In this document: one piece after another, positions 16,830-24,953 of the stretch | How the letters are laid out: each line of letters opens with the position of its first letter | Position numbering within the stretch: position 1 is the first letter of the stretch | Assembly: GCA_002482775.1 (NCBI GenBank) | Contig: DLGQ01000045.1 | Span: forward strand, 26,874-90,873 | Direction of reading: 5' to 3' | Source of the DNA: Flavobacteriales bacterium UBA7690 | GTDB lineage: Bacteria; Bacteroidota; Bacteroidia; Flavobacteriales_F; PHOS-HE28 | DNA: 64,000 bases | Program-made: the position numbers and the translations under genes | The notes under the pieces: generated by a model | The model's database searches: none | Seen by the model: only the letters and a program-made list of their open reading frames with translations | What the model was told of the DNA's origin: nothing

Positions 16830-17824
16830 GGCAGCAGATTCAGGCGCAACACTTCGCTGCGGAAACGTTCAATGTGGATGGGCGCTACACCCACCTCTTC
16901 GCAAACAAGGCCTCCTGCGAGGTTCGCTAACGAGGCGATGTGTGGCAAGGAAAGCCCTTGTGCCAGGGCGAGTGTCGCTACCGCGATCACGGTATCACCC
17001 GCGCCGCTCACATCCACGATCTTGCGTGGGTGCGCAGTTAGGTGATGCTCGTTGGATCCTTCATGGGCATACACACCGTGCTCGCTCAACGTCACCATGG
17101 TGGCGGCGTTGCCGAGTTGCTGTTCCAGGATCCGCACAGCTGCGCGCACGGAAGCGATATCCGCAGCCTGTACATCCACTTTCAATCCTTCGCGCAATTC
17201 CTTCAGGTTCGGTTTGAACAGTGTAACACCGCGGTAGGCGAGGAAGTTCTTCAGTTTCGGATCCACCGCTACGGGTATACCCGCTTTGCGCGCCACGTTG
17301 ATGATGGTCTCGATGGTGCGCTTGGTGAGCACGCCCTTGTTGTAATCCTCCAGCACGATGGCGGCAGGCTTGCGGTATTCGATCACCTCGGACACGCGCT
17401 TCAAGAGGGCGTCCTCATCGGCCTGGGAGAGATCATCCGTTTCCTCTTCATCCACCCGTACCACATGCTGGTGTCCGCTGATCACGCGTGTTTTCACCGT
17501 GGTGTGCCGTGTGGCGGAACGCACGAGACCTACGCTATCCAATGCGGAATCGAGGAAACACCGTGCGAGATCATCGCCCGCCTTGTCCTTGCCGATCGTG
17601 CTAACGACAACGGGAATGGCACCCAATGCGCGTAGGTTGAGCGCCACATTGGCCGCACCACCGAGGCGCGCACTGCGTTCGGTGACATGCACGACAGGGA
17701 CCGGCGCTTCCGGCGAAATGCGATCCACACGGCCCCAGAGATAGGCGTCCAGCATCACATCGCCCACCACCAGCACCGTGGTGTCCCATGCTTTTTGCAG
17801 GAACGTATCGATCGCTGTGCTCAT
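16826..17824 (-). CDS. PfkB-family kinase, HldA/RfaE1-like (heptose 7-phosphate kinase type)
   Basis: 332 residues. Ribokinase fold: GGAANVALNLRALGA at 55-69 and the anion-hole/catalytic motif DVSGAGDT near 271-278. The N-terminal VGDVMLDAYLWGRVDRISPE is characteristic of the kinase domain of HldE, which phosphorylates D-glycero-D-manno-heptose 7-phosphate for LPS core. The adenylyltransferase half of HldE is absent, so a separate HldC-like protein would be needed. Another PfkB substrate cannot be excluded. Overlaps its neighbours by 4 bases on both sides. Confidence 0.88.
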   Translation of the reverse strand: MSTAIDTFLQKAWDTTVLVVGDVMLDAYLWGRVDRISPEAPVPVVHVTERSARLGGAANVALNLRALGAIPVVVSTIGKDKAGDDLARCFLDSALDSVGLVRSATRHTTVKTRVISGHQHVVRVDEEETDDLSQADEDALLKRVSEVIEYRKPAAIVLEDYNKGVLTKRTIETIINVARKAGIPVAVDPKLKNFLAYRGVTLFKPNLKELREGLKVDVQAADIASVRAAVRILEQQLGNAATMVTLSEHGVYAHEGSNEHHLTAHPRKIVDVSGAGDTVIAVATLALAQGLSLPHIASLANLAGGLVCEEVGVAPIHIERFRSEVLRLNLLP

Positions 17825-19005
17825 GCGCCTTTCAACTGGGCCACACCTTTGGCCACACGTGCCATGGCCTCGCTCAACTTGTCATCGCTGGTGGCGTAGC
17901 TGATGCGCAAGGTGCCTTCCGCGCCGAACGACTGACCTTCCACCAAGCTCACGCCCACGGTATCCAGCAAATAGAGGCTCAGGTCCACGGACCCTTTGAT
18001 GGTCTTGCCATCGATGCACGAGCGCACATCGGGTAGCAGGTAGAACGCGCCTTGCGGAACGTTGCAGCGCCATCCGGGGATCTTCTTCAATGCAGCGATC
18101 ACGAGGTCGCGTCGGCGGAGGAAGTCCACGCGCATGGCACCGAGCTGTGCGGGGTCGGCCTCCATGCATGCTTTGGCCACGCGTTGCGCGATGGTGTTGG
18201 TGCCACTGGTGAACTGGCCCTGCACTTTCGTAGCTGCTTGCGCGATCCACAGTGGTGCCCCGATGAAGCCCAAGCGCCAGCCGGTGAGGGCGAACGCTTT
18301 GCTCAATCCGTTCACGGTGATGGTGCGTTCGGCCATGCCGGGCAATGCTGCGAAACTGCGATGTGCTCCATCGAACACGATGTGCTCGTAGATCTCGTCG
18401 GCCACCACGTACAGGTTCGGATACCGACGGACCACTTCGGCCAGCGCCTCCAACTCTTCACCACTCAGCACCGAACCGCTCGGGTTGCATGGCGAACTGA
18501 ACATGATCAACCGTGTGCGCTCATTAACGGCAGCCGCAATGCGTTCGATCGGGGCTTTCCAATCCTCTTCCAGCGTGGAATGCACGATCACCGGCGTGCC
18601 ACCAGCGAGCTTCACTTGTTCAGAATAGCTCACCCAGAACGGGGCAGGGATCACCACTTCGTCGCCCGGTCCGATCAGGCTCATCACCACGTTCATCAGC
18701 GCTTGTTTCGCGCCGGTGCTCACCACGATCTGGTCCGCGGTGTACCGCAGGCCATTGTCGCGTTCGAACTTGTTCGCGATGGCTTGGCGTACATCCAGGT
18801 AGCCGTTCACGGGCGGATACTTGTGCCACGGCCCACGCAGGGCTTCGTGGGCGGCATCTAGCGCGAAGGCGGGCGGGTCGTGGTCGGGTTCGCCAAGGCT
18901 GAGGTCGATGATGTCGCGGCCTTGTGCGCGCAATTCGCGGCTTCGGCGGGCCATCAGCAGGGTGGCCGGTTCGGCGATCGCGGCAACGGTCGGGGAAACG
19001 TGCAT
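17821..19005 (-). CDS. Class I/II pyridoxal-phosphate aminotransferase (aspartate aminotransferase type)
   Basis: 394 residues. PLP lysine K236 lies in NGLSKAFALTGWRLGF; other fold marks are STGAKQALMN (phosphate/ring), CNPSG and DEIYEHIVFDG. Closest to the bacterial Ib aspartate/prephenate aminotransferases (start SLGEPDHDPP, KYPPVNGYLDVR). Likely moves an amino group between aspartate or an aromatic amino acid and 2-oxoglutarate. First gene of the operon with the kinase and ubiE. A second, distinct aminotransferase is at 48843-50075. Confidence 0.92.
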   Translation of the reverse strand: MHVSPTVAAIAEPATLLMARRSRELRAQGRDIIDLSLGEPDHDPPAFALDAAHEALRGPWHKYPPVNGYLDVRQAIANKFERDNGLRYTADQIVVSTGAKQALMNVVMSLIGPGDEVVIPAPFWVSYSEQVKLAGGTPVIVHSTLEEDWKAPIERIAAAVNERTRLIMFSSPCNPSGSVLSGEELEALAEVVRRYPNLYVVADEIYEHIVFDGAHRSFAALPGMAERTITVNGLSKAFALTGWRLGFIGAPLWIAQAATKVQGQFTSGTNTIAQRVAKACMEADPAQLGAMRVDFLRRRDLVIAALKKIPGWRCNVPQGAFYLLPDVRSCIDGKTIKGSVDLSLYLLDTVGVSLVEGQSFGAEGTLRISYATSDDKLSEAMARVAKGVAQLKGA

Positions 19006-19064
19006 GTTCGGTGTACTTCGCGGAACCTTGCGCCGTTGTTAAGGAACGGCGGTCCCAGAGGCGG

Positions 19065-19072
19065 CAAAACTA
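19065..19072 (-). promoter_or_regulatory. -7-like promoter element TAGTTTTG
   Basis: A full match to TAnnTTTG in the divergent gap, 59 bases before the aminotransferase start. It would drive the three-gene operon. Confidence 0.45.
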
Positions 19073-19142
19073 CACAAGCTGGACGGGGCGTCCGGCCGCA
19101 AGCGCTCGTCTATGCCGATATTCGTCCACCGCTTTATCAACC

Positions 19143-19667
19143 ATGAACGACCCCCTTGTACAGATCCTGGTAGCCGTACTGCCCTCCATCGTGGTGTTCC
19201 TCACGGCATTCTACCTGATCAAACAGATGGTTTCCGCGCAAGCGTCCGCCCGCATCAGCGAGGTGCGCAAGGATGACCACAGACACACGCTTCCGCTGCG
19301 CCTTCAGGCCTACGAGCGGTTGGCGCTGTTCGCGGAACGGATCTCGCCGGGTGCTTTGGTGCTGCGTGTACACAAGGGAAGCATGAGTTCGCGGATGTTC
19401 CATGCCGAGCTCGTGGCCACGGTACGGGAGGAGTTCGAGCACAACGTGACGCAGCAGATCTACGTGAGCGACAAAGCGTGGGGCAAGGTGAAGCAGGCCA
19501 AGGAGGAGACCATCCGACTGATCAACCTCAGCTACGAGCAGACCGGTGATACGCCTTCCGGTACGGAGCTCAGCCGCCACATCTTCGAGAACCTCACGCG
19601 CCTTTCGCACACACCTTCGCAGGAGTGCCTTGTAGTGATCAAGGAAGACGTCAGGCGTCTTTTCTGA
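19143..19667 (+). CDS. Membrane-anchored DUF7935-like protein of unknown function
   Basis: 174 residues from MNDPLVQILVAV. A single N-terminal membrane helix covers about residues 5-27 (ILVAVLPSIVVFLTAFYLI), followed by a charged cytoplasmic part rich in helix formers. Small proteins of this type are common in Bacteroidota and uncharacterised; the DUF assignment is from memory of the N-terminal pattern. Its 3' end overlaps the convergent meaB by 17 bases. No function can be given. Confidence 0.82.
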   Translation: MNDPLVQILVAVLPSIVVFLTAFYLIKQMVSAQASARISEVRKDDHRHTLPLRLQAYERLALFAERISPGALVLRVHKGSMSSRMFHAELVATVREEFEHNVTQQIYVSDKAWGKVKQAKEETIRLINLSYEQTGDTPSGTELSRHIFENLTRLSHTPSQECLVVIKEDVRRLF

Positions 19668-20640
19668 GCAGTTCCAGTATCCGGTTGGCCGCATCGAAGG
19701 GGCCACGTGTTCCGCTGCGGACCTCGCTTTCCATGGTCGCCAATGCAGCTGCGCTCGTAGGTGCTTGCAGGAAACGTTCGAGCAACCCTTCACGGATGGC
19801 GTGGTGCATCCAGCGTACGTTCTGGTGTTGACGCCGATGTTCGAAGTACCCGCTCGCCACGTCTTTTTCGTGCAGGGTTAGAACGTGCTGCCAAAGTTCA
19901 TGGATGCCTTTACCGGTGAGCGCATCGGTCAACAACACATCCGGGTGTCGCCCGCTGTCCCGAGCGGGAAGGAAGGCGATCGCGTTCTTCAAACCGTTGC
20001 GTGTGTGGGTGTGGTCCGCTCCACCCGCACCCTCGGCTTTGGTCAGCACGATCACATCGGCGCTTTCCATGATGCCGCGTTTGATGCCTTGCAGTTCATC
20101 GCCCGCGCCGGGGATCATCAGCAGCAGGTTCAGATCGGCCATATCGTCCACCTCCAACTCGCTTTGGCCCACACCCACGGTCTCGATCAGGACAAGATCG
20201 AAACCTGCAGCAGCGCACAGCAGTGCGGTTTCACGGGTGCGACGAGCCACACCACCGAGGTGCCCAGCACTTGCAGTTGGGCGTATGAACGCCTGTTCAG
20301 AGCGGGAGAGCAGCTCCATGCGCGTTTTATCGCCGAGAATGCTGCCGTGGGAGCGGAGACTGCTGGGGTCGGTGGCCAGCACGGCGACACGTCTGCCATC
20401 GTGGATCGCCGCACGGCCCAAGGCATCGATCAATGTGCTCTTGCCCACACCGGGAATGCCGGTGATACCTAGGCGCAATGCAGTTCCGGAATGTGGTTGG
20501 GACAGTTCCACGAGCTCACCAGCCTTCAAGCGGTCTTCCGCCCGGGTGCTCTCGATCAGTGTGATCGCACGCCCCAACGCCACTCTGTCGCCTGCACGCG
20601 CTGCGTGGAAGAGTTGCGCGGCATCCGTACCACGTTCCAT
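19651..20640 (-). CDS. meaB: Methylmalonyl-CoA mutase-associated GTPase MeaB
   Basis: 329 residues. G3E-type GTPase that protects and loads methylmalonyl-CoA mutase with its B12 cofactor. P-loop GIPGVGKS at 61-68, base-switch region ETVGVGQSE at 153-161, and SSLRSHGSILGDKTRM typical of MeaB/ArgK. The G4 motif, normally NKAD, reads TKAE (200-203), a departure at both key positions. The mutase genes are not in this window. Followed on the complementary strand by the DUF7935-like gene, with a 17-base overlap. Confidence 0.95.
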   Translation of the reverse strand: MERGTDAAQLFHAARAGDRVALGRAITLIESTRAEDRLKAGELVELSQPHSGTALRLGITGIPGVGKSTLIDALGRAAIHDGRRVAVLATDPSSLRSHGSILGDKTRMELLSRSEQAFIRPTASAGHLGGVARRTRETALLCAAAGFDLVLIETVGVGQSELEVDDMADLNLLLMIPGAGDELQGIKRGIMESADVIVLTKAEGAGGADHTHTRNGLKNAIAFLPARDSGRHPDVLLTDALTGKGIHELWQHVLTLHEKDVASGYFEHRRQHQNVRWMHHAIREGLLERFLQAPTSAAALATMESEVRSGTRGPFDAANRILELLRKDA

Positions 20641-20646
20641 GCGCCG

Positions 20647-21225
20647 TTAGTAGCCTTTGCGGTAGTTGTCCACCCAAGCGCTGTCGCCCACATCGCGCAA
20701 CAGGCGGAAGGCGTTCTCGCCCCGGGCGATATCGGTGAGGTGAAGCATACCGTAATCCGTTAGCAGCAGCAGTTGTCGGGCCGATGGAGCTTCACGCTTC
20801 TCCGCCCAACCCTTTCCAGGATGCTGGCCTTCCACGAGGCGGAAAGGATACTCCCAGAATCGGATCTTCCACAGATCATCGAACACGGGGCAATCTTGAA
20901 GATACCTGCCGATGGTATCCGGGCCATCGGGAATGCACATCTTCACTTCATACTTGCGGAACAGGTTCTCTTGCCCGGGATTCGCAGGGCTGGGCACGAT
21001 GCCTTGGGCTTGCAGAACGAACTGTTCTCGGGTGATGGGATCGCTCTGGATCACCTTTCCTTCGAACTCCTTCACGATGAAAAGCGTGTAGAGCTGGTTG
21101 TTGAGCCCCGTGTTGAGGCTGACCCCGAACATACGGACGGCGAACGGGGCAGGGGTGAGGCCGTGCCCCACCGGCACACCGGCGCAGGCAAGGGTGAAGA
21201 AGAAAGCTCGGAGCAGGAGGCGCAT
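20647..21225 (-). CDS. Unknown secreted or membrane-linked protein, 192 residues
   Basis: Starts MRLLLRAFFFTLACAGVPVG, a good signal peptide. The rest is soluble, with VSLNTGLNNQLYTLFIVKEF and a C-terminal RLLRDVGDSAWVDNYRKGY. It has only a few cysteines and no recognised catalytic motif or sorting domain. The gene lies 41 bases downstream of the T9SS repeat protein and 6 bases upstream of meaB on the same strand, so it is probably cotranscribed with meaB. I do not recognise the family. Confidence 0.75.
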   Translation of the reverse strand: MRLLLRAFFFTLACAGVPVGHGLTPAPFAVRMFGVSLNTGLNNQLYTLFIVKEFEGKVIQSDPITREQFVLQAQGIVPSPANPGQENLFRKYEVKMCIPDGPDTIGRYLQDCPVFDDLWKIRFWEYPFRLVEGQHPGKGWAEKREAPSARQLLLLTDYGMLHLTDIARGENAFRLLRDVGDSAWVDNYRKGY

Positions 21226-21266
21226 GCCGTGAAGCGTTGCGCTAAGATACCGGATCCGCTCCAGCG

Positions 21267-24200
21267 TTAGTGTTTCACGAAGTGGGCGGAACGGGTCACA
21301 AGGCCTCGGGAGTCGTTCACCAACAGCGTGTAGCTACCCACTGCAAGACGCTCCAGCGGTATGTCTATAAGCATGTTGCCCTTGGTGGCGTGGTACAGGT
21401 CCTGTTCGATCAAGCGGCCCTGTGCATCGATCACGCGCCAGATGATGGCATCCTCTTCCGGCATTTCGAAGGAAGCCCAAAGGATGTTCCCGGCCGGGTT
21501 CGGGAAAACGACGATATCGGTGATGCTCTTGCGGTAGACCACATGATCGGCAGGGCTGTTCTCTGCGGTTCCGTCCAGATCCACCTGCCGCACCCTGTAA
21601 TAATTCAGGCCTTCAACGGGGCGCTCATCCAAGAAGAAGTAATTGGTGAGGGACGCAGAAGTGCCCATCGCCTGTACCGTGCCGATCTCCGCATAGGCCA
21701 TGGCATCAGTGGAGCGTTCCACCACGAAGTGGCTCGTATTGGTTTCCGCTCCAGTGGACCATCGCACTTCCACCGCATCGCCGTTCAACTCGGCCTCTAG
21801 ACCTAGCAGTTCTGCAGGCAATAATGAACAATCCAGCGATGCACCGCCGGTAAGTTGCCACTCGAGCGTGAAGGCTGTATTCGGTTGCGCATCGCTGAAG
21901 TTGCTGATGTACAGCGAATAGACCTGCCCTGCGCTCACAGAAAGCGCAGAACTGAAGCGTTGTGCGGAGGCTCCATCCTCCACAGCATTGCTGGCCGAAG
22001 TGCTCAAGCCGGTAGCCCCGTTCGGGTAGGCATAGTTGCACCGGACAGGTTGTTGATCCGGTTTGCATACCACCGAGGTGGTCGGCCCCCACACCGCGAA
22101 ATCGTAATCCACGTTCGCCGAAGGTGTGATGGTGAAGGCCAAGGTTCCCGCGCTGGACGGGGAGAAGTGGTACCACGTGCCTCTCTTTTCCGCAGTCCCC
22201 AAACATCCTTGGTTGCGTGCGGTAAGATCCATATCGAATCCCGTGTCCAACGTGCTGTTGGAGAAGGACTCCGCGCTACAGATGGAACGCCCCCCGCGGC
22301 AATCTTCGATGGGTGCATCCGGCGGTTGGCAGTCCACGGCCTCCACCAAGGACAACCCTGCTGCCGGGTTCGGGCCTTGACGAAGGACGCCCCAGCCGCC
22401 CGGTACCTGCCGTATCTGGTACCGGTTCTGGCCTTGGTTGCCGCCGGTGTTCACGTAGGTCACTTGAAATACGTCCCCACTGTTCAGGCCGATCATCCGG
22501 CATTCGTAGAAATCCGATGAAGCCACGGTGGTGTTCACCACGGCTGCACTGTTCACCTGGGTCTGTACGGCACTGGTTCCCCATCCGTTCTCCCCGGAAT
22601 CCCAGAGTTCCAAGAAGTAGACACACGATCCACTGGGTAATGCCGGGCTCCAGATGCAGAGGTTGAAGGTGCCCGAGTTCGTTCCGGAACCCCAGTAGCG
22701 CAGGTAGTAGGTGTCGCCCGGGGTCAGGTCCGTGAAGCGCAAGAATGGCATTGCTCCCAGGCCTTCATCAGCGCTGCACTGCACGAGTTTCAAACCAGCG
22801 GCCGTACAGGTGGTCCCGCTGTATAGCGCCATGGACCCGTCCGTAAGCGTTCCGCTTGTGCTCTCGATGATGGCGACACCCGATGTGGGTGCAGTGAACT
22901 GGTACCATACATCCACCGACCCGGCGTTAAGTGTGCCGCACCCTGGTTCTTCCACACCGGCGGAAAGCGTTGCGAACGAATTGGTACGACTGGTCATGCT
23001 GCAGCTCGAGCCTACGGTGATGGCAATTGCTCCGCAGGGTTCATCGTTCACGGGCGGTTCCAGCGCACAGATGTTGAATTGGCCGAAGGTGCTGTTCCCA
23101 TTGGCCCAGACGCGCACATAATAGGTGGTACTGGGGGTGAGCCCGGAAGCCGTGATCTGGGGCATGTTGCCCGATGAGCCATTGTCGTTGCAGGCGATCT
23201 CGGTCTTGGCCCCTCCGCACGATGCCGCCGAGTAAAGGGCCATTGCAGCGTTGGTCAACGAACTTCCACTGATGGTGCTGGTGGTAAGGATAATTCGCCC
23301 GGATGCGGGTGCTGTGACACGGAACCAGACATCGTTGCCGAGGTAGTTCCCGCAGGATGGCGTTGCTACTCCGGTGGTATTCGTAGAGCCGCCGGTCGTG
23401 GAGGTCGTCGTGGTACAGGAAGTACCCACGGTCAGTGTCGTTCCTGCGCAGGGATCGTCGTGTGCGGCTGCCGCCGGCGTGGTCACACAAATATTGAAGG
23501 CACCGAATGCATTGTTCCCATACTCCCAGAACCGGATGTAATAGCGCGTTCCCGAGGTGAGGCCGGACAATGCGAGATAGGGCATGGTGCCACCCGAAGG
23601 GGAGTCGTCGTTGCAATCCAATTCGGTGAATGCACTGGAACAGGTGCTGGCGGCGTAAACGGCCATCGCGCCATCGGTCAACGAACTTCCGGAAACCGTG
23701 CTGGTAGTGATGGCCACTTGGCCGGAAGCAGGTGCCAAGAAGGAGTACCACACGTCGCCGCCGGCATAGTTGGAGCAAGAGGGCGATGCAACACCTGTGG
23801 TTGAAGTAGCCCCGTTGTTGGTTCCGGTGGTATTGCTACAAGTGGCGGCCACGGTCAGGGGAGTAGCCGTGCAGCGGTCGTCGTTCAGCGAGCAGGTGAT
23901 CCATACCGGCGCACAGGTCCCGTTCGTATTGCAGTTCTGCCGATCCACCAATACTCTGACCTGGCCGGTGTAGGTGGCGGTCCACTGCACCGTAGAGCGG
24001 TTTCCATTGCACCCGTCATCGTTGAATGCCAAGTTGGTGGTCCCAGTGCCATTGTACAGCGTGATCAAGGTGTTCCAACTGGCGCCACAGGTGCTGAACG
24101 TGTAGATGTTGCCCGAGGTGACGTTGACACGAACGTACTCCCCACCTTCCACACAACCACCGGAGACGCTCCCCGGGCAGCTTACGCTCACCACCGAGCC

Positions 24201-24299
24201 CACCACGGTATTGTTGTTCGGGCATTGTCCCCAGGTGGTAGGCGCAATGTGCAACAAGACCGCTGTCCAGAGCGTACGGGAGAACAACAAGGTGCGCAT
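21267..24299 (-). CDS. Large T9SS-secreted repeat protein (paralog 1)
   Basis: 1010 residues with signal peptide MRTLLFSRTLWTAVLLHIAP. After a variant N-terminal unit (about 26-135) come three jelly-roll-like repeats of about 140 residues (136-552), each opening with DDxC or NDEPCGAI and ending FNICVTTP-like, with an acidic loop such as CNDDSPSGGTMPYL. A GxCVYFLELWDSGENGW module follows, then a domain with NVDYDFAVWGP (about 661-830), a fibronectin-like domain ending YYRVRQVDLDG, and a type A sorting domain (VFPNPAGN to HFVKH). Only 3 bases follow the upstream small gene, so the two are coupled. Probably a surface adhesin or binding protein; ligand unknown. Confidence 0.9.
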   Translation of the reverse strand: MRTLLFSRTLWTAVLLHIAPTTWGQCPNNNTVVGSVVSVSCPGSVSGGCVEGGEYVRVNVTSGNIYTFSTCGASWNTLITLYNGTGTTNLAFNDDGCNGNRSTVQWTATYTGQVRVLVDRQNCNTNGTCAPVWITCSLNDDRCTATPLTVAATCSNTTGTNNGATSTTGVASPSCSNYAGGDVWYSFLAPASGQVAITTSTVSGSSLTDGAMAVYAASTCSSAFTELDCNDDSPSGGTMPYLALSGLTSGTRYYIRFWEYGNNAFGAFNICVTTPAAAAHDDPCAGTTLTVGTSCTTTTSTTGGSTNTTGVATPSCGNYLGNDVWFRVTAPASGRIILTTSTISGSSLTNAAMALYSAASCGGAKTEIACNDNGSSGNMPQITASGLTPSTTYYVRVWANGNSTFGQFNICALEPPVNDEPCGAIAITVGSSCSMTSRTNSFATLSAGVEEPGCGTLNAGSVDVWYQFTAPTSGVAIIESTSGTLTDGSMALYSGTTCTAAGLKLVQCSADEGLGAMPFLRFTDLTPGDTYYLRYWGSGTNSGTFNLCIWSPALPSGSCVYFLELWDSGENGWGTSAVQTQVNSAAVVNTTVASSDFYECRMIGLNSGDVFQVTYVNTGGNQGQNRYQIRQVPGGWGVLRQGPNPAAGLSLVEAVDCQPPDAPIEDCRGGRSICSAESFSNSTLDTGFDMDLTARNQGCLGTAEKRGTWYHFSPSSAGTLAFTITPSANVDYDFAVWGPTTSVVCKPDQQPVRCNYAYPNGATGLSTSASNAVEDGASAQRFSSALSVSAGQVYSLYISNFSDAQPNTAFTLEWQLTGGASLDCSLLPAELLGLEAELNGDAVEVRWSTGAETNTSHFVVERSTDAMAYAEIGTVQAMGTSASLTNYFFLDERPVEGLNYYRVRQVDLDGTAENSPADHVVYRKSITDIVVFPNPAGNILWASFEMPEEDAIIWRVIDAQGRLIEQDLYHATKGNMLIDIPLERLAVGSYTLLVNDSRGLVTRSAHFVKH

Positions 24300-24302
24300 G
24301 GA

Positions 24303-24806
24303 CTACTCGTGGGAACTGTCCCGCTGTTGTTCTCGAGGGGCGGTCAGGATGCCATATTCCACCGGATGTGCAGCGATCCACGCGGCCTTGAAGGCATCAT
24401 ACCGCTGGTTATCCCGAACGCGATCACCGGTATCGACATAGCGTGGTGGATCGTCCTGCACGGGTCGGTCGTCCCAGCCAGCCGTTAAGATCGGCTCCTG
24501 ACCAACTTCCGTGAAGTCCAACAACTCCATCTGCCTGCGCTCGAACATCATGTTGCATTCGAAGCGGCTTAAGTGGTTCACCGTCTTGTAGCTGAGAACG
24601 CCTTCCTGCGCGTCCATTACCAGTTCCGCTGCCGGATCGTGCTGCATCAGGTCGTGGGCCACCAATTTCTGTTGCTCGCTACTTATGGGAACGGCTACCC
24701 GGATCTGGAAGTGATGGACCCGTTGGGCTAACGCCACCAAGGACCAAGAGCAGAGCAGCATGGTCAGGAACGTTCTACCGGTCACCCGAACGGGAGAGAT
24801 GCACAT
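24303..24806 (-). CDS. Small secreted companion protein (copy A)
   Basis: 167 residues; N-terminal signal around TFLTMLLCSWSLVALAQ. The middle part, about 75 residues starting HHFQIRVAVPIS, has an alternating pattern that could be a ferredoxin-like (HMA-like) fold without a CxxC metal site. The C-terminal part carries YVDTGDRVRDNQRYDAFKAA followed by W, matched in the protein at 48198-48722. It ends 3 bases before the start of the 1010-residue T9SS protein. A TATTTTCG box 4 bases before the start codon would make the mRNA leaderless. Function unknown. Confidence 0.8.
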   Translation of the reverse strand: MCISPVRVTGRTFLTMLLCSWSLVALAQRVHHFQIRVAVPISSEQQKLVAHDLMQHDPAAELVMDAQEGVLSYKTVNHLSRFECNMMFERRQMELLDFTEVGQEPILTAGWDDRPVQDDPPRYVDTGDRVRDNQRYDAFKAAWIAAHPVEYGILTAPREQQRDSSHE

Positions 24807-24810
24807 GCGG

Positions 24811-24818
24811 CGAAAATA
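24811..24818 (-). promoter_or_regulatory. -7-like promoter element TATTTTCG
   Basis: Ends 4 bases before the start codon of the small secreted protein gene; would drive the two-gene unit with the downstream T9SS protein. Confidence 0.5.
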
Positions 24819-24906
24819 TTCGACAGCCTATGCTTGGCTCCGCCCTGATCCACGCTTGTCTCAACACCACTGGGTGGACAACGCAACTTCGGCTGACCTG
24901 GAACGA

Positions 24907-24936
24907 GAACGGCCATCCCGCAAAGGATGGCCGTTC
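24907..24936 (-). terminator. Rho-independent-type hairpin after the 1616-residue T9SS gene
   Basis: gaacggccatcc (24907-24918) pairs perfectly with 24925-24936 across a 6-base loop, 17 bases beyond the stop codon. The tail is only moderately T-rich. Confidence 0.65.
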
Positions 24937-24953
24937 CAAAGTGCTCGGCTCTA

